Origin: Streptomyces griseus subsp. griseus
GTDB taxonomy: Bacteria; Actinomycetota; Actinomycetes; Streptomycetales; Streptomycetaceae
DNA length: 64,000 nt
Direction of reading: 5' to 3'
Assembly: GCF_003610995.1 (NCBI RefSeq)
Contig: NZ_CP032543.1
Location: forward strand, 62,001-126,000
Shown here: one piece after another, positions 1 to 9,152 of the stretch
How positions within the stretch are numbered: the stretch's first letter is position 1
Layout: each line of letters begins with the position of its first letter
Made by a program: the position numbers and the translations under genes
The notes under the pieces: model-generated
Database searches by the model: none
Seen by the model: only the letters and a program-made list of their open reading frames with translations
What the model was told of the DNA's origin: nothing

Positions 1-1006
1 CGGTTGACCACACCGGCCGGCCGTCCTCGTCATGCAGTTCGGCACGGCCGTCATCACCGACGACGAGCCGGCGGGCTCCCGAACCGGACGGGCCGGAGCT
101 CCACACCGGGACACCATGGGTGTTGCGGACGGAGAGGACACCGTCCTCGGAGAGCTCGGCCCATCCTCCGTCCACCCATCCCGTGCCGGTCGACCACACA
201 GCCCGGCGCTCGGTGTGGCAGTACAGGGTCAGGTCGCCGTTGCCCTGGTGAGCCAGGGTGTGCGTACCTGCGGGAGACGTCAGGGACTGGTTGCGCAGGC
301 GCCCTCCCGCCTCCAGCGCGGGCCCACCGAACGCGTAGGGCTCTCCCGGGGGGACCGGTCCATGCGGGCGCTGGGTGCCCTCGTGCCACAGGACGGTTCC
401 GGCGGAGTCGACCAGGCACAGCATCAGGCTTTTGGATTTCGAACCACCCGCCAGGTGCCGGCGCCAGGTGAGCACGGTGTCTTCCTGTTCGAACCAGTCG
501 ACCAGCGGACGGGTCAGCGCGTAGCTCCTACCCCCGCTCTTCCCGTACTCGCAGACCCGCAGCCAGCCGTCCTGCTCGCGGGCCACTGTCCGCCGCGTCT
601 TCCCCTCCTTGACCAGATAGGTGTCGCCGGTGATGGCAGCTGCGGGCGCCGTGTCCCCCAGCGGCGTAGGGTCGGTGAGTCCGGTGCGTATGTTGCCCAG
701 GCGGACGTGTGTGCGGTCCAGGAGTTCCAGCTCTCCGGCATCCGTGAGGACGAGGTACTGGGCCCCGGGCGCGGCGAAACCGGAGCGCCAGACCGTTTCG
801 TCGTCCTGCCCGCCCTCGACGACGACCTCGTACCCGTGTCCGAGAAGCAGTTGTCCAGTTGCGCCCGCACGCCAGACGACCTGATCGCGGTCGGTGTCGG
901 TGACCACGGCGACACCCTCCGAGTCGCACCGCAGCACGAACCTCTCCGAGGGGGAAATCAGCTGGACATCGGGGTAGAGACGCTCGAACATGGGCAGTTC
1001 ACGCAC
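1..1006 (-). CDS. Bulb-type (B-) lectin domain protein, 3' end beyond window
   Basis: The frame is open from a GTG at 1006 through the left edge of the window, so the C-terminus is missing; 335 codons are visible. The visible part carries repeated beta-strand units of bulb-type mannose lectins, for example GNGDLTLY followed by RRAVWSTGTG, then DGVLSVRNTHGVPVWSSG, which fit the family pattern QxDxNxVxY followed by xxVWxS. The N-terminal half is also beta-rich and lectin-like. There is no signal peptide, so it may be cytoplasmic or the recognition part of a larger protein. The GTG is preceded by AGGAG about 12 bases upstream and GAGGG closer; an ATG at 991 is the alternative start. The sugar ligand and the partner cannot be read from the sequence. 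Confidence 0.7.
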   Translation of the reverse strand, partial: MRELPMFERLYPDVQLISPSERFVLRCDSEGVAVVTDTDRDQVVWRAGATGQLLLGHGYEVVVEGGQDDETVWRSGFAAPGAQYLVLTDAGELELLDRTHVRLGNIRTGLTDPTPLGDTAPAAAITGDTYLVKEGKTRRTVAREQDGWLRVCEYGKSGGRSYALTRPLVDWFEQEDTVLTWRRHLAGGSKSKSLMLCLVDSAGTVLWHEGTQRPHGPVPPGEPYAFGGPALEAGGRLRNQSLTSPAGTHTLAHQGNGDLTLYCHTERRAVWSTGTGWVDGGWAELSEDGVLSVRNTHGVPVWSSGPSGSGARRLVVGDDGRAELHDEDGRPVWST

Positions 1007-1240
1007 AGGAACCCTCTTCTCCTACCGGGCGACGCCAGGTCATGGTGGCGCCGGTGAAACGGATTCTGCCGGACGCTGGTGACAACGGGCCTACGTGGCC
1101 CGTCGGCTCCCGCCCTGCGGTCGGCGGTCTGGCGTCAGGCCTGCTTTGCCGCCGAGCCCGGCCGGGACACCGGAAGCGGAGGTGGAGCCGACGTTGGCCC
1201 GGCTCGGGACGCTGCCGGGCACTGACGGCACGTCACCGGC

Positions 1241-1513
1241 CTAGGCGGCGCCGCGCGAGTACGCAAGGCGCGTGGGCGAAGCGGCACCACCCGGCCGGCC
1301 AAGCGGTCCTGGAATCGATCCCGCGTCCAGAGCCTCGGATCCAGCCAGTGGTCCGTGCTCCGCCAGTTCGGCGATGGCGTCCCGGCCGGTCAGCGCGATC
1401 TCGTGGCGGAGCGGCGAACAGCGTCCGCAGTCGTCGCTGAGTGAGACCGGGCGGATGCCCCCTGGCAGGGGGAGATTCCGAGCCTGCCCATCGCTCGCAC
1501 CGCTCTGTTCCAT
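1241..1513 (-). CDS. Possible small protein (90 aa), unrecognised
   Basis: The ATG at 1513 has AAGG five bases upstream. The central part (residues about 28-60, including SDDCGRCSPLRHEIALTG and DAIAELAEHG) has GC-rich third positions and natural-looking helices with a CxxC pair. The last 25 residues look random. It may be a real small protein or the remnant of one whose end has decayed. No family was recognised. Confidence 0.35.
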   Translation of the reverse strand: MEQSGASDGQARNLPLPGGIRPVSLSDDCGRCSPLRHEIALTGRDAIAELAEHGPLAGSEALDAGSIPGPLGRPGGAASPTRLAYSRGAA

Positions 1514-1882
1514 CAGAGCCTTGGGCACCGCCGCCTGCGCGGGCGGGGCAGGCGATGCCCGACCGCCGCGGGGCCCACGCGCGCAGCGATGGCGCAGATC
1601 TTTCGGTCGTCACGTCGGGGCCCCGTCCGGAGCTGCGAGCTTCGCGTGGTTGGCGGGCTCGGCGCCGACAGGGCGTGGGCGACGGACGGTTGGCCGGCCC
1701 GCTTCGCTCGAATCGCGGGGAGGCGCGGTCGAGATCCCGGCCCGGGGGCGTGAGCCAGGTCGTGACCGGCTCCGGAAGGTGCGGCACGGCGGTGCATTGA
1801 TGGGTGGCCGTCGCCTCGGCGCCTCAAGCGCGGGCGGGGTGGTCGGGCGCGGCTGCCATCCCCGTGAAGTTGGCCAGCGCTG

Positions 1883-1923
1883 AAGGCCCGTACCCCGCCG
1901 CGAAAGCTGGGGGTACGGGCCTT
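1883..1923. terminator. Strong hairpin, terminator-like
   Basis: A perfect 14-bp stem (AAGGCCCGTACCCC at 1883-1896 against its reverse complement at 1910-1923) closes a 13-base loop. It could end transcription in either direction. Its nearest minus-strand gene is the weak frame at 1241-1513, and no plus-strand gene ends just before it. Confidence 0.6.
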
Positions 1924-1990
1924 CTTGCTGTTCTAGGCGGCTCCAGAACCTCCTGAGGGCACCCAGGCGGCTAAAGCCCGCTGTCGGAGT

Positions 1991-2010
1991 CTCCGCGAGC
2001 GCTCGCGGAG
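1991..2010. repeat. Perfect 20-bp palindrome without spacer
   Basis: CTCCGCGAGC is followed directly by its own reverse complement. It lies 70 bases downstream of the lipoprotein gene end (2080). With no loop it is a poor terminator and could be a protein site or a cruciform-forming repeat. Confidence 0.5.
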
Positions 2011-2079
2011 GACCTGCGCGTACCCCTCAGCTCCCCGGTGCCCTTCGCCGAGAGGCCTGGGGATGGTACGGGCGTGACT

Positions 2080-2547
2080 TCACGGTGATTCCTTGGCGGG
2101 TTTCGGGCTGTCGAGGACCACTCCCCAGGTGTCGTTGTTGATGCGGACAGTGATCTCCTGGGTGCGTTTGGTCTCGGCGAAGTGGAGTATCACTTGCTGG
2201 CGCACTGAGCCTTCGTCCAGGAAGTCAGCGGTCACCTGGCCTTGGGCGTCCTTGGAGTAGGCCTTGATCCAGGCTCGAGCTGCGGAGTTGGCATCTCCGT
2301 CCTCGGTGTCCAGGGCGGCCAGGGCGTCAGCATCCCGGTCGGCGAGGTGCCAGACGATCTGCTGGACTGTGCGAAGGCTGCCTACGGTGGGGTAGCCAGT
2401 GGTTCGCAGAGGCTGATGATTGGCGTAGTCCGCCTGGTAGGCCAACTGCTCGTCGTTGCTGGTGCACCCGGTCAGGGACAAGGTGCCCAGGGACAGGGCG
2501 AGGGCCGCGGTGAGGGCGGCCGGGCGCGGTGTCCTAGTCATGGTCAT
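2080..2547 (-). CDS. Small lipoprotein, coupled to the upstream amidase protein
   Basis: 155 aa. The N-terminus is basic (MTMTRTPRP), followed by an Ala/Leu core and the lipobox LTGC at about residues 28-31, so this should be a lipid-anchored extracytoplasmic protein. The rest is a single small domain of mixed helix and strand (residues about 50-150) of unknown family, resembling the many Streptomyces lipoproteins with NTF2-like folds. The ATG overlaps the stop of the upstream 1,317-aa gene by 4 bases (ATGA), which indicates translational coupling and a joint role at the cell surface. It could be an accessory or protective partner of the amidase protein; that role is inference. Confidence 0.8.
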   Translation of the reverse strand: MTMTRTPRPAALTAALALSLGTLSLTGCTSNDEQLAYQADYANHQPLRTTGYPTVGSLRTVQQIVWHLADRDADALAALDTEDGDANSAARAWIKAYSKDAQGQVTADFLDEGSVRQQVILHFAETKRTQEITVRINNDTWGVVLDSPKPAKESP

Positions 2548-5500
2548 CCCCTCGACTTGGGGCGCAGGATGATGACGCGCTCGATGTAGTTGGCCTTGCG
2601 CTTGTAGCGGGCAATGGCGGCGCTGAGGGTGGTCTTGCTGGTGCCTCCGTGCTGCCTTAGCTGGAGGTCCCGGCCTGAGTTGCCCACTACGACTGCGGCG
2701 TGGTTGTACACCTTCTCCTTCTTCCATTTGAACATCACGATGTCACCGGGACGGGCGTTCTTCTTCGACACCGACGGAGCCTTGCGGTACTTCGTCATGT
2801 GGCGGCGGAAGTTCTCGGCACCTGACCAGGTGTAGCTCTTGTTCTTGATCGAGCCGAACAGGTAGTACTGCTGCCACCAGGCCCGGTCGTGTTTGCGGCC
2901 GCCGGAGCGAGTCTTCATCTTCCCGCCGTAGTAGAGGGCCTTGGAGACGAAGTTGGTGCAGTCCTGCTGGTACTCCCATTTGGTGCCGATGTTCTTGGTG
3001 GCCCACTTAGCCGTGCCCGAGCCGGCAACCGCTGCGGCGCGCAGCGCCACCGGGACCGGTCCCGCGGCCTCGTCCACGGGGAAGCCGTCGACGCCGAGGT
3101 CGATCGGCTCGTCCGGCACTTGGTCGGCGTCCAGCTCCTGGGGAGGTGCCACGTCCAGGCCGGTCCATGTGGAGGGTGTCTCGGTGAGGACGGTTTCCGC
3201 GGCGGGCGCGTCGGCTTCCAGGTGCAGGATCGGGGCTCCCCCGTTGCTGCTGAACGTGAAGCGCTGCTCGCTGTGGCCTTCGTCGGTCTCGCTCGTCCCG
3301 TCCAGGTTCAGCGAGGCGGCCTCGGTGACTGATGCCCGCAGGAATACCGCTCCGTCGGTATCGACACCGACGAGGACGTCGGAGAGCTGGGCTGTCGCAT
3401 CGCTGTAGCTGCGGCCGTGCCGAGCGAGCAGGTCCCGGGACTCAAGGAGTCCGGGGGCTTGAGCGTTCAGCAGGTTGGCGAAGGATGCGCTCCGGGGGGC
3501 CGCGGCGAGCGCGGCGGCGGCCGTCGGGTATCGATCGGTGAAGAGGCCGGCTCGGGCGTTGAGGTATTGCTGGACGATGTCCCGGTAGATGACTGCCCCG
3601 CCGGGAACGCTCTTTGTGCTCACGGGTTCGGAGAGGGCGGCTGGGCTTGTGCCGTGGGCGGTACGGGCCTGCACGGATACCCGGTAGGCGGACTGGTCGG
3701 TCAGGCCGGAGATGACGGCGTACGGGGTGGCGGTGGTCAGCCTGGCGGCTTCGGTGCCGTTGTCCTTCTGTACGGCAACGGTGTATTCCAGGTCATCACC
3801 GGCCGAGCCGTTGTCCTGCGGCGGATTCCAGGTGGCCAGCAGCCCGCCGTGTCCGGGTGTGGTCCGAACGTCCTGCGGGCGGCCCGGGGCGGCAGCGGGC
3901 ACGTAGTCGATCACGAACTGCGGACGCTGTGCGGCATCTCTGGCCAGGCCCGAGTGATAGACCACGGAGTCCTTGGAGCCCTTCGGCAACTGCAGGGCCA
4001 GGCCCTCTGCGCTGTCCTGCTCCAGCCAGGACTGAACGACGGGAGCGAGGTCCTGGTCCGCCAGGTGAGCGGCGTCGGCGAAGGGAGCTTCGTCGAGCAG
4101 GCCCGGAAGGCCGTCACTCTTGTGTGGGGCAGTCCAGGGTTCCAGCAATTCGTAGATCTCGACCGGCCGTTGTGCTCCACGTACGGGCGTGAGCTCCAGC
4201 TTGGCCTTGGTAATCCGCGCTCCGGCGGGCACCTTGGTGAGATCAGGCGCGACCCAGATGGCGTGGTCGGCGTCAAGGGTGAGCTGCGTGTTCTTCACAG
4301 CGGGGGTGGCCTCGCGTACCGCGGCGGTGGCATCGGTAAGCGTGTCACCGCTCAGGGACAGCGTCGTGGTCACCGGCGGCTTCGGGCTGGGTCCCTCACG
4401 GGCGGTGAGCTCCTGCTCGTAGGACCATGCCGAGCAGCCGGCGTCGGTGCAGGCGCGCATGGCCCAGAGGTAGGTGGTGCCGGAAGTGAGCGCGCCTGCG
4501 GGTACCTGGGTCGCGGCGCGCAAGCCGCTGTCCACCCACGCGTCGGGTAGGTGTACGGCGCTGAGGTTCTTGCTGTTCTCGTCGCGCAGGGCGAACTCTG
4601 CCCGTATCCGCTCCTGTGCGGGGCTGGTGACGACGCCGGAGAGCAACGGGGTCAGGGTGTCGGTGGCACCCTGCTCAAGAGCCTGCGGCATGTCCGGTAG
4701 CGCGCCCGGACGGTGGCCGGTGCTGACGGTGAACGTGGTCCAGGGCGACCAGGCCAGGTTGTAGTGCGTGCCGTCGTAGGGTGAGGTGCGGAAGCGGTAG
4801 GTCGTGCCGTCCTTCAGCAGGCCGTCGGGCGTGGTGACGGCGGCGGCGCGGCCCGATTCGACGAACGGTGAGACCAGGTAGTCGCCGACGCGCTTGCCGG
4901 TGGCCGCTTCAACCACTTCGAACGTGCCGTTGATCTTGTCGCCGTCCTTGTCGGAGAACGTGTCCCGCAGGGTCGGGGTCGTGGTGCTGACCTGCCAGGT
5001 GCCGGAGGCATCGGAGGCGTAGGGCGGACCGGCCTGCCGGTTGTTGCCGGAGCGCGGACGGAAGTTGTAGGTCACGGTCAGCTTCGGTGGATTGGACGTT
5101 GCGTTCGCCGAGCTGAACCGCTTCCAGGGCGCTACAGCGCTCTCGTTGGCCGCGCGCAGGCCCATGGTGGACTGCGCAGCCTTGGCGGAAGCCCAGTTCT
5201 GCGCGAGCGAGGTGACGTCCGCACTGACCCAACCGGCGCTCCCGCAGGCCGGGTTGCCCTTGGTCTGGGTGGAGGTTGCGTGCTTGGTGTGCATCGCCGG
5301 CTGCTTGGTCCACCGGCTTGCGGTGGTCGCCGGGTCGGCTGACCACACCTCCCAGGCCTGGGCTTTGCAGTCGGTGTTGGCCGAGTGGAAGTTCCACAGG
5401 CTCAGCTTCGCGCTGCTGACCAGGGCGTCTGCGATCGGAGCGGTACCCCAGATGATGAATGACCGTGCGGTGCGCGGTGTGCCGTTCGCGTTCTTCGTCC

Positions 5501-6497
5501 CCGGGTTGCCGAGGTCGAGTTCGGTGTCGGTGGACCAGTCGCGGGTCTCGCCCTGCTGGACGTAGGTGTCGAACACGTTACTGAGCGCGGAGGTGGACGG
5601 GTCGACGGTCACCGGGTAGCGGGTCTTCGGGTCGGCGAGAAATCCGGCGTCCGGGGTTACGACGAGGTCGAAGGAGTCGTCATCTTTCACGATGACGTCC
5701 ATGTCCACCGGTACGCGACGGGTGTGCTCGCCGGACCGCTCGTCCACGGTGGCATCCCACATCACCGGCGCGGGCATCACCGCACGTTCCTGGCCGGTGC
5801 GACGGTCGGTGAACAGCACGCTGTTGTCGGGCTGCTGCTTGACCGTGAGTCCCTCGGCGCGCAGAGGCAGGGTGTACCGGTAGTCGGTCACGACCGGGCG
5901 CTTCTTGATGGCGACGTACTGCTCAAAACCGGTGCGGGTGGCCTCGACGATCACGTCAGCGCCCGGCACCGCCTCTGGGTACTCGGCACGATTGCCATCC
6001 AGCCGGGGCTCGGGCAGACCGCCCTTCCACTGCAGGGTGACCTGCTGGTCCCCCTCCCCCAGGGTCACCAGGTCACGAGGCTTCGCGGTACGGGCTGCGG
6101 CGAGAGAGCCTGGAGCTTTGCCGCCTCCGCCGGAGAGCGTGAGACCGCCAGGGTGGGCCTTGGGCGCGACGGTACCGTCGGCGCGCTCGGCCAAGTCGGT
6201 GTCGACTGACTGCCAGCGCCCGTCCCGTTCGAAACGGATCGGACCTGCGGTCAGCTCAGTCGTCAGGGACCCGTTCCCATGTACCCAGGTCGTGGACGTT
6301 TCCGTGCGTTCGGACAGTGCCTCGACCCGCTCCCCCGAGCTCTGGGCCGCCGTGAGAGCGGATAGTACGTCGGGCGCGGTCAGGTCTTCAGACGTCTCCT
6401 TGTCTGGTGCCGCAGATGGCTCAGCGTGCACCGAGCCTGTCGGCAACAGGACGGACAAAAGAACAAGGCCGGTTATGCCGGCCCTGATTATGCGCAT
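2544..6497 (-). CDS. Secreted multidomain protein: DNRLRE, fibronectin III, C-terminal amidase
   Basis: 1,317 aa from the ATG at 6497. A Sec signal peptide (MRIIRAGITGLVLL, ending near SVHA) is followed by a long beta-rich N-terminus. A DNRLRE-type domain lies at roughly 315-490, starting near DPSTSALSNVFDTY. Two further beta-sandwich stretches and an FN3 domain (about 890-985) follow. The C-terminal 150 residues look like the Amidase_6 family (NlpC/P60-like fold), with the putative catalytic Cys in QQDCTNFVSKAL and His in YNHAAVVVG. The expected role is hydrolysis of peptidoglycan or a related amide outside the cell, guided by the binding domains. A longer start (TTG 6539 or ATG 6536) exists but would put 13-14 polar residues before the signal peptide. 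It is coupled to the lipoprotein gene downstream. Confidence 0.85.
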   Translation of the reverse strand: MRIIRAGITGLVLLSVLLPTGSVHAEPSAAPDKETSEDLTAPDVLSALTAAQSSGERVEALSERTETSTTWVHGNGSLTTELTAGPIRFERDGRWQSVDTDLAERADGTVAPKAHPGGLTLSGGGGKAPGSLAAARTAKPRDLVTLGEGDQQVTLQWKGGLPEPRLDGNRAEYPEAVPGADVIVEATRTGFEQYVAIKKRPVVTDYRYTLPLRAEGLTVKQQPDNSVLFTDRRTGQERAVMPAPVMWDATVDERSGEHTRRVPVDMDVIVKDDDSFDLVVTPDAGFLADPKTRYPVTVDPSTSALSNVFDTYVQQGETRDWSTDTELDLGNPGTKNANGTPRTARSFIIWGTAPIADALVSSAKLSLWNFHSANTDCKAQAWEVWSADPATTASRWTKQPAMHTKHATSTQTKGNPACGSAGWVSADVTSLAQNWASAKAAQSTMGLRAANESAVAPWKRFSSANATSNPPKLTVTYNFRPRSGNNRQAGPPYASDASGTWQVSTTTPTLRDTFSDKDGDKINGTFEVVEAATGKRVGDYLVSPFVESGRAAAVTTPDGLLKDGTTYRFRTSPYDGTHYNLAWSPWTTFTVSTGHRPGALPDMPQALEQGATDTLTPLLSGVVTSPAQERIRAEFALRDENSKNLSAVHLPDAWVDSGLRAATQVPAGALTSGTTYLWAMRACTDAGCSAWSYEQELTAREGPSPKPPVTTTLSLSGDTLTDATAAVREATPAVKNTQLTLDADHAIWVAPDLTKVPAGARITKAKLELTPVRGAQRPVEIYELLEPWTAPHKSDGLPGLLDEAPFADAAHLADQDLAPVVQSWLEQDSAEGLALQLPKGSKDSVVYHSGLARDAAQRPQFVIDYVPAAAPGRPQDVRTTPGHGGLLATWNPPQDNGSAGDDLEYTVAVQKDNGTEAARLTTATPYAVISGLTDQSAYRVSVQARTAHGTSPAALSEPVSTKSVPGGAVIYRDIVQQYLNARAGLFTDRYPTAAAALAAAPRSASFANLLNAQAPGLLESRDLLARHGRSYSDATAQLSDVLVGVDTDGAVFLRASVTEAASLNLDGTSETDEGHSEQRFTFSSNGGAPILHLEADAPAAETVLTETPSTWTGLDVAPPQELDADQVPDEPIDLGVDGFPVDEAAGPVPVALRAAAVAGSGTAKWATKNIGTKWEYQQDCTNFVSKALYYGGKMKTRSGGRKHDRAWWQQYYLFGSIKNKSYTWSGAENFRRHMTKYRKAPSVSKKNARPGDIVMFKWKKEKVYNHAAVVVGNSGRDLQLRQHGGTSKTTLSAAIARYKRKANYIERVIILRPKSRG

Positions 6498-7271
6498 GTA
6501 CTTGTGACTTTCGGTCAGATGCCAGTGATACGACATCAAAGCCTAGGAGTTGCCTGTGTGAGGCAATAACAAGCAATGACCGTTTTGGTTATATTTATGA
6601 CCAAATTGCGTGAGTGGTAATACTCTCGGGCGATCTTGGAACGCAGATGGATGAAATGGCATCCAGGGCGTACGGAGTTCGACATCCTCAGCCAGGACGG
6701 CGGCCTCGCCTCGCCATGCAGGAGAGATTCTGCATAGCGAGTACGCCACAGAACATGCACCCTGCAGACAGCGTTGTTGGTACCCGGAGGTAGACGCCCT
6801 CTCGAGATCGGAAGGCAGGCCTCTGAACGCTGTTCGCGAACCGGGCCGTGGAAATGTAGCGGCGCGCCAAGCCACCCTCCGGCCTGCAACCTATGCGGAG
6901 GGGGCCGCCATTTCTTCTCTGAGAGCGATCCTAAGGATCGGGGCCGTCTAGGGCTTCCAGCTGATCCGAGGGCATTCAATGGACCCACGTCGCAGCGCGC
7001 TTTGCGCTCAGCACGTAGCTGCGGTCCTAGGGAGGTGGCGTGCCAACCTGGAGGCCCCGGCGGGCTCCGTCTCCCTGTCGCCCTCGGTCGATGACGTTCT
7101 CTCCGACTGGTTTGGTCAGCAGTTCGGCATGCTCGCGACGGTGAACGGCGGCTGTCGTCCGCACCTGGAAACTTGGGGTGCAGGTAGTTGCTGCCGAGGA
7201 GGGCGGAACGTCGAGGCGCGCGTCGGGAGGAGGCGTGGAGCTCTCTGCAACCTGCCTGCCCCGTGCCGGTG
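6498..7271. other. Non-coding stretch with AT-rich promoter region
   Basis: Positions 6540-6620 are clearly AT-richer than the surroundings (for example GGTTATATTTATGACC) and sit just upstream of the secreted amidase gene, so they probably hold its promoter. From 6620 to 7271 I see no gene; frames there give low-complexity products. A short palindrome (CGATCCTAAGGATCG) lies at 6926-6940. Confidence 0.5.
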
Positions 7272-8468
7272 TCATCGGCTGGCATCGGGGAAGGCAGGGA
7301 GCTGGCGCTCGGTGGCGGCGACTTGTGTGAGCTTCGCGGTCAGGGGCTTGAGCGGCGCAGAGGTCAGGAGTTTGTCGGCGAGGCGGCGTAGAGCCAGGCC
7401 GGTTTGGGTCTGTGGATAGGCGAAGTGCTTGATCCCGTGCGGCAGATGCTGAACACCGTCGACCAGAGGGCGCATCCAGGCTTGGTAGGCCAGCAGGGCG
7501 GCCTCGGTGTCCCCGGGGTGTGCGGCGATCTGCGCGGCCAGGACGTATCCGCTGGTGAGAGCGAGTGATGCGCCTCCCCCGCCCATCGGTGTGACACACC
7601 ATCCGGCATCCCCCGCCACGACGATGTGCCCGCGGTGCCAGGTCGGCATCCTGATCTGGGTCAGCTGGTCGATGTAGAGGTCCTCGGCGGTATCGAAAGC
7701 GTCGAGGACACGGGGTGCCTGCCAGCCCGCGCCGGCATACCGTTCTCGAAGCCGGGCCAGAGCAGTTGTGCGGTCCAGGCCGGTGAGGTCGTCCCCCGGG
7801 CTGAACGAGAGGACTGCACGGGTGGTGCCGTGGCGGTCGGGCCGCAGATGGATCTGCCGTCCCCGGGTGGTGGTGTGCCAGCGCCACCGGTCGTCGTCAT
7901 CCTCCGTGCGGGGGATCGTACCGAAGACCATGGTCACGTCGAGGTCGGTCCTGGTCACCTCCCCGGATGTGAAGACGCGGTCGCGCGTCGCCGAGCGCAC
8001 TCCCTCGGCGACCACCAGGAGATCGCAGTCGATCTGTCGTCCGGCGGACGTGACGATGCGGACGCCTTCGGCGGAGTCCGCCACGGTCTCGATGCTGTCA
8101 CCGTGAACGGAGACGACACCGGGCGGCAGATGGTCGTGGACGGTACGGGCCAGGTCACCGCGCAGCACCTCCAGCTCGGCCGTCGCACCGTCCGGACCCA
8201 CGGAAGGCAGCTCGGCCGTCACCCGGCCATCCGCGTCGACGAAGACCGTCCCCGTCTCCGTCGTGTTCTGCCTCTTCACCGCCTCGAACAGCCCCATGCG
8301 GTCCAAGACCTCACGGGCAACGCCCCGCACGTCGACATTCTGCCCCCCGTCCCGGAAAGCGGGCGCCCGCTCGATCACCGTGACCTGCCACCCGAGCCGC
8401 CGCATCCAGAAAGCGACCGACAACCCGGCAATACTCCCTCCGGACACCACCACACGACGCTCGCCCAT
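7272..8468 (-). CDS. FAD-dependent monooxygenase (aromatic hydroxylase class)
   Basis: 398 aa. The N-terminal Rossmann motif is GGSIAGLSVAFWMRRLGW, ending in the acidic VIER, as in flavoprotein hydroxylases of the tetracycline- and polyketide-modifying type. The second FAD motif is GDAGWCVTPMGGGGASLA near residue 285. The enzyme should use NAD(P)H and O2 to hydroxylate an aromatic or polyketide-like substrate, or inactivate an antibiotic; the substrate cannot be deduced. A strong ribosome site GGAGGA sits 7 bases before the ATG. The gene stands alone. The first Gly of the motif is GGS rather than GAG, a tolerated variant. Confidence 0.85.
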   Translation of the reverse strand: MGERRVVVSGGSIAGLSVAFWMRRLGWQVTVIERAPAFRDGGQNVDVRGVAREVLDRMGLFEAVKRQNTTETGTVFVDADGRVTAELPSVGPDGATAELEVLRGDLARTVHDHLPPGVVSVHGDSIETVADSAEGVRIVTSAGRQIDCDLLVVAEGVRSATRDRVFTSGEVTRTDLDVTMVFGTIPRTEDDDDRWRWHTTTRGRQIHLRPDRHGTTRAVLSFSPGDDLTGLDRTTALARLRERYAGAGWQAPRVLDAFDTAEDLYIDQLTQIRMPTWHRGHIVVAGDAGWCVTPMGGGGASLALTSGYVLAAQIAAHPGDTEAALLAYQAWMRPLVDGVQHLPHGIKHFAYPQTQTGLALRRLADKLLTSAPLKPLTAKLTQVAATERQLPAFPDASR

Positions 8469-8756
8469 GACACGACTCCTCCGATCGGCAGGGCTCCTCG
8501 CGCAGGGCCTGCTCCCGCCGATGGTCGGGCCTCGACGCCCCTGATCACCTACCCCGCGACAGTCAATCCATTGGAGGCTGATTGAGTACGTGACCAGACG
8601 CAGGGGGCGGTCCGCCTGTAATCCGACTCTCCTGCTGGGCGTCGAGACCGGCGGTTGAGGAGCCTGTCCGACCCCCCATGGCCAGGCTTTCAGGATCCGC
8701 GTCGGGGGTCGGCGTGTACGCCGCGCTGACCCCCGACGCTGCTGGAAGACCAGTGG

Positions 8757-9152
8757 CTACCTCAGCGCGTAGGCCGCTGCCTGCGCGAGCGTGCTCGCCG
8801 CCTCGGAGCGCTCGGCCTTGGTCGACTTCTTGTCGGCCAGCACCTTGGCGGCCGCGGTGAGTATCTTCTTGCGCGGTCGACCGGAGGACGTGGTCGACGC
8901 CTGGGAAAGAGCGCTTGCCGCAGCCCTCTTCTCAGACTTCGTGCCCTTCTTGGACCCCACCGTCTTACCCGCAGCTGAGGCCGACTGGCCACCTGTCGTC
9001 TTCTTTACGCCCGTACCCGCCTTGCCGGGGGTCTGCGACAGTGCGCTGGCGGCGGCCTTCCTGCTGCTCTTGGTCGTGCCCTTCCGCGTGGAACGGCTGG
9101 CTGCCGAGGCAGCCTTCGGGCCCGTGCTGCCAGAAGCCTTCTTCTTCGCCAT
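8757..9152 (-). CDS. Lys/Ala-rich protein with three tandem motif repeats
   Basis: 131 aa, very basic, starting MAKKKASGSTG. The ATG is chosen because GGGAGA lies 7 bases upstream. Three related 15-residue units can be seen: TKSSRKAAASALSQ, TKSEKRAAASALSQ and TKAERSEAASTLAQ, separated by Lys/Thr/Gly-rich linkers. The composition resembles histone-H1-like or nucleoid-binding tails, but the repeated amphipathic AASALSQ helix is a specific motif. Its function is unknown; DNA binding or a stress-related role is inference from charge. It stands alone on its strand, with no visible partner. Confidence 0.7.
   Translation of the reverse strand: MAKKKASGSTGPKAASAASRSTRKGTTKSSRKAAASALSQTPGKAGTGVKKTTGGQSASAAGKTVGSKKGTKSEKRAAASALSQASTTSSGRPRKKILTAAAKVLADKKSTKAERSEAASTLAQAAAYALR

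Larger units (their letters stand above)
1007..2079. other. About 1 kb with little coding signal
   Basis: No convincing long gene is visible. Overlapping frames on both strands have Arg/Pro/Gly-rich products typical of high-GC non-coding frames. The only candidate is the small frame at 1241-1513, listed separately. The stretch also holds a strong hairpin (1883-1923) and a perfect 20-bp palindrome (1991-2010). Confidence 0.6.

Noticed and set aside
6536..7285. A 249-aa minus-strand frame upstream of the amidase gene
   Set aside because: The product is Arg/Pro-rich, with no motif, and its end runs through the AT-rich promoter region.
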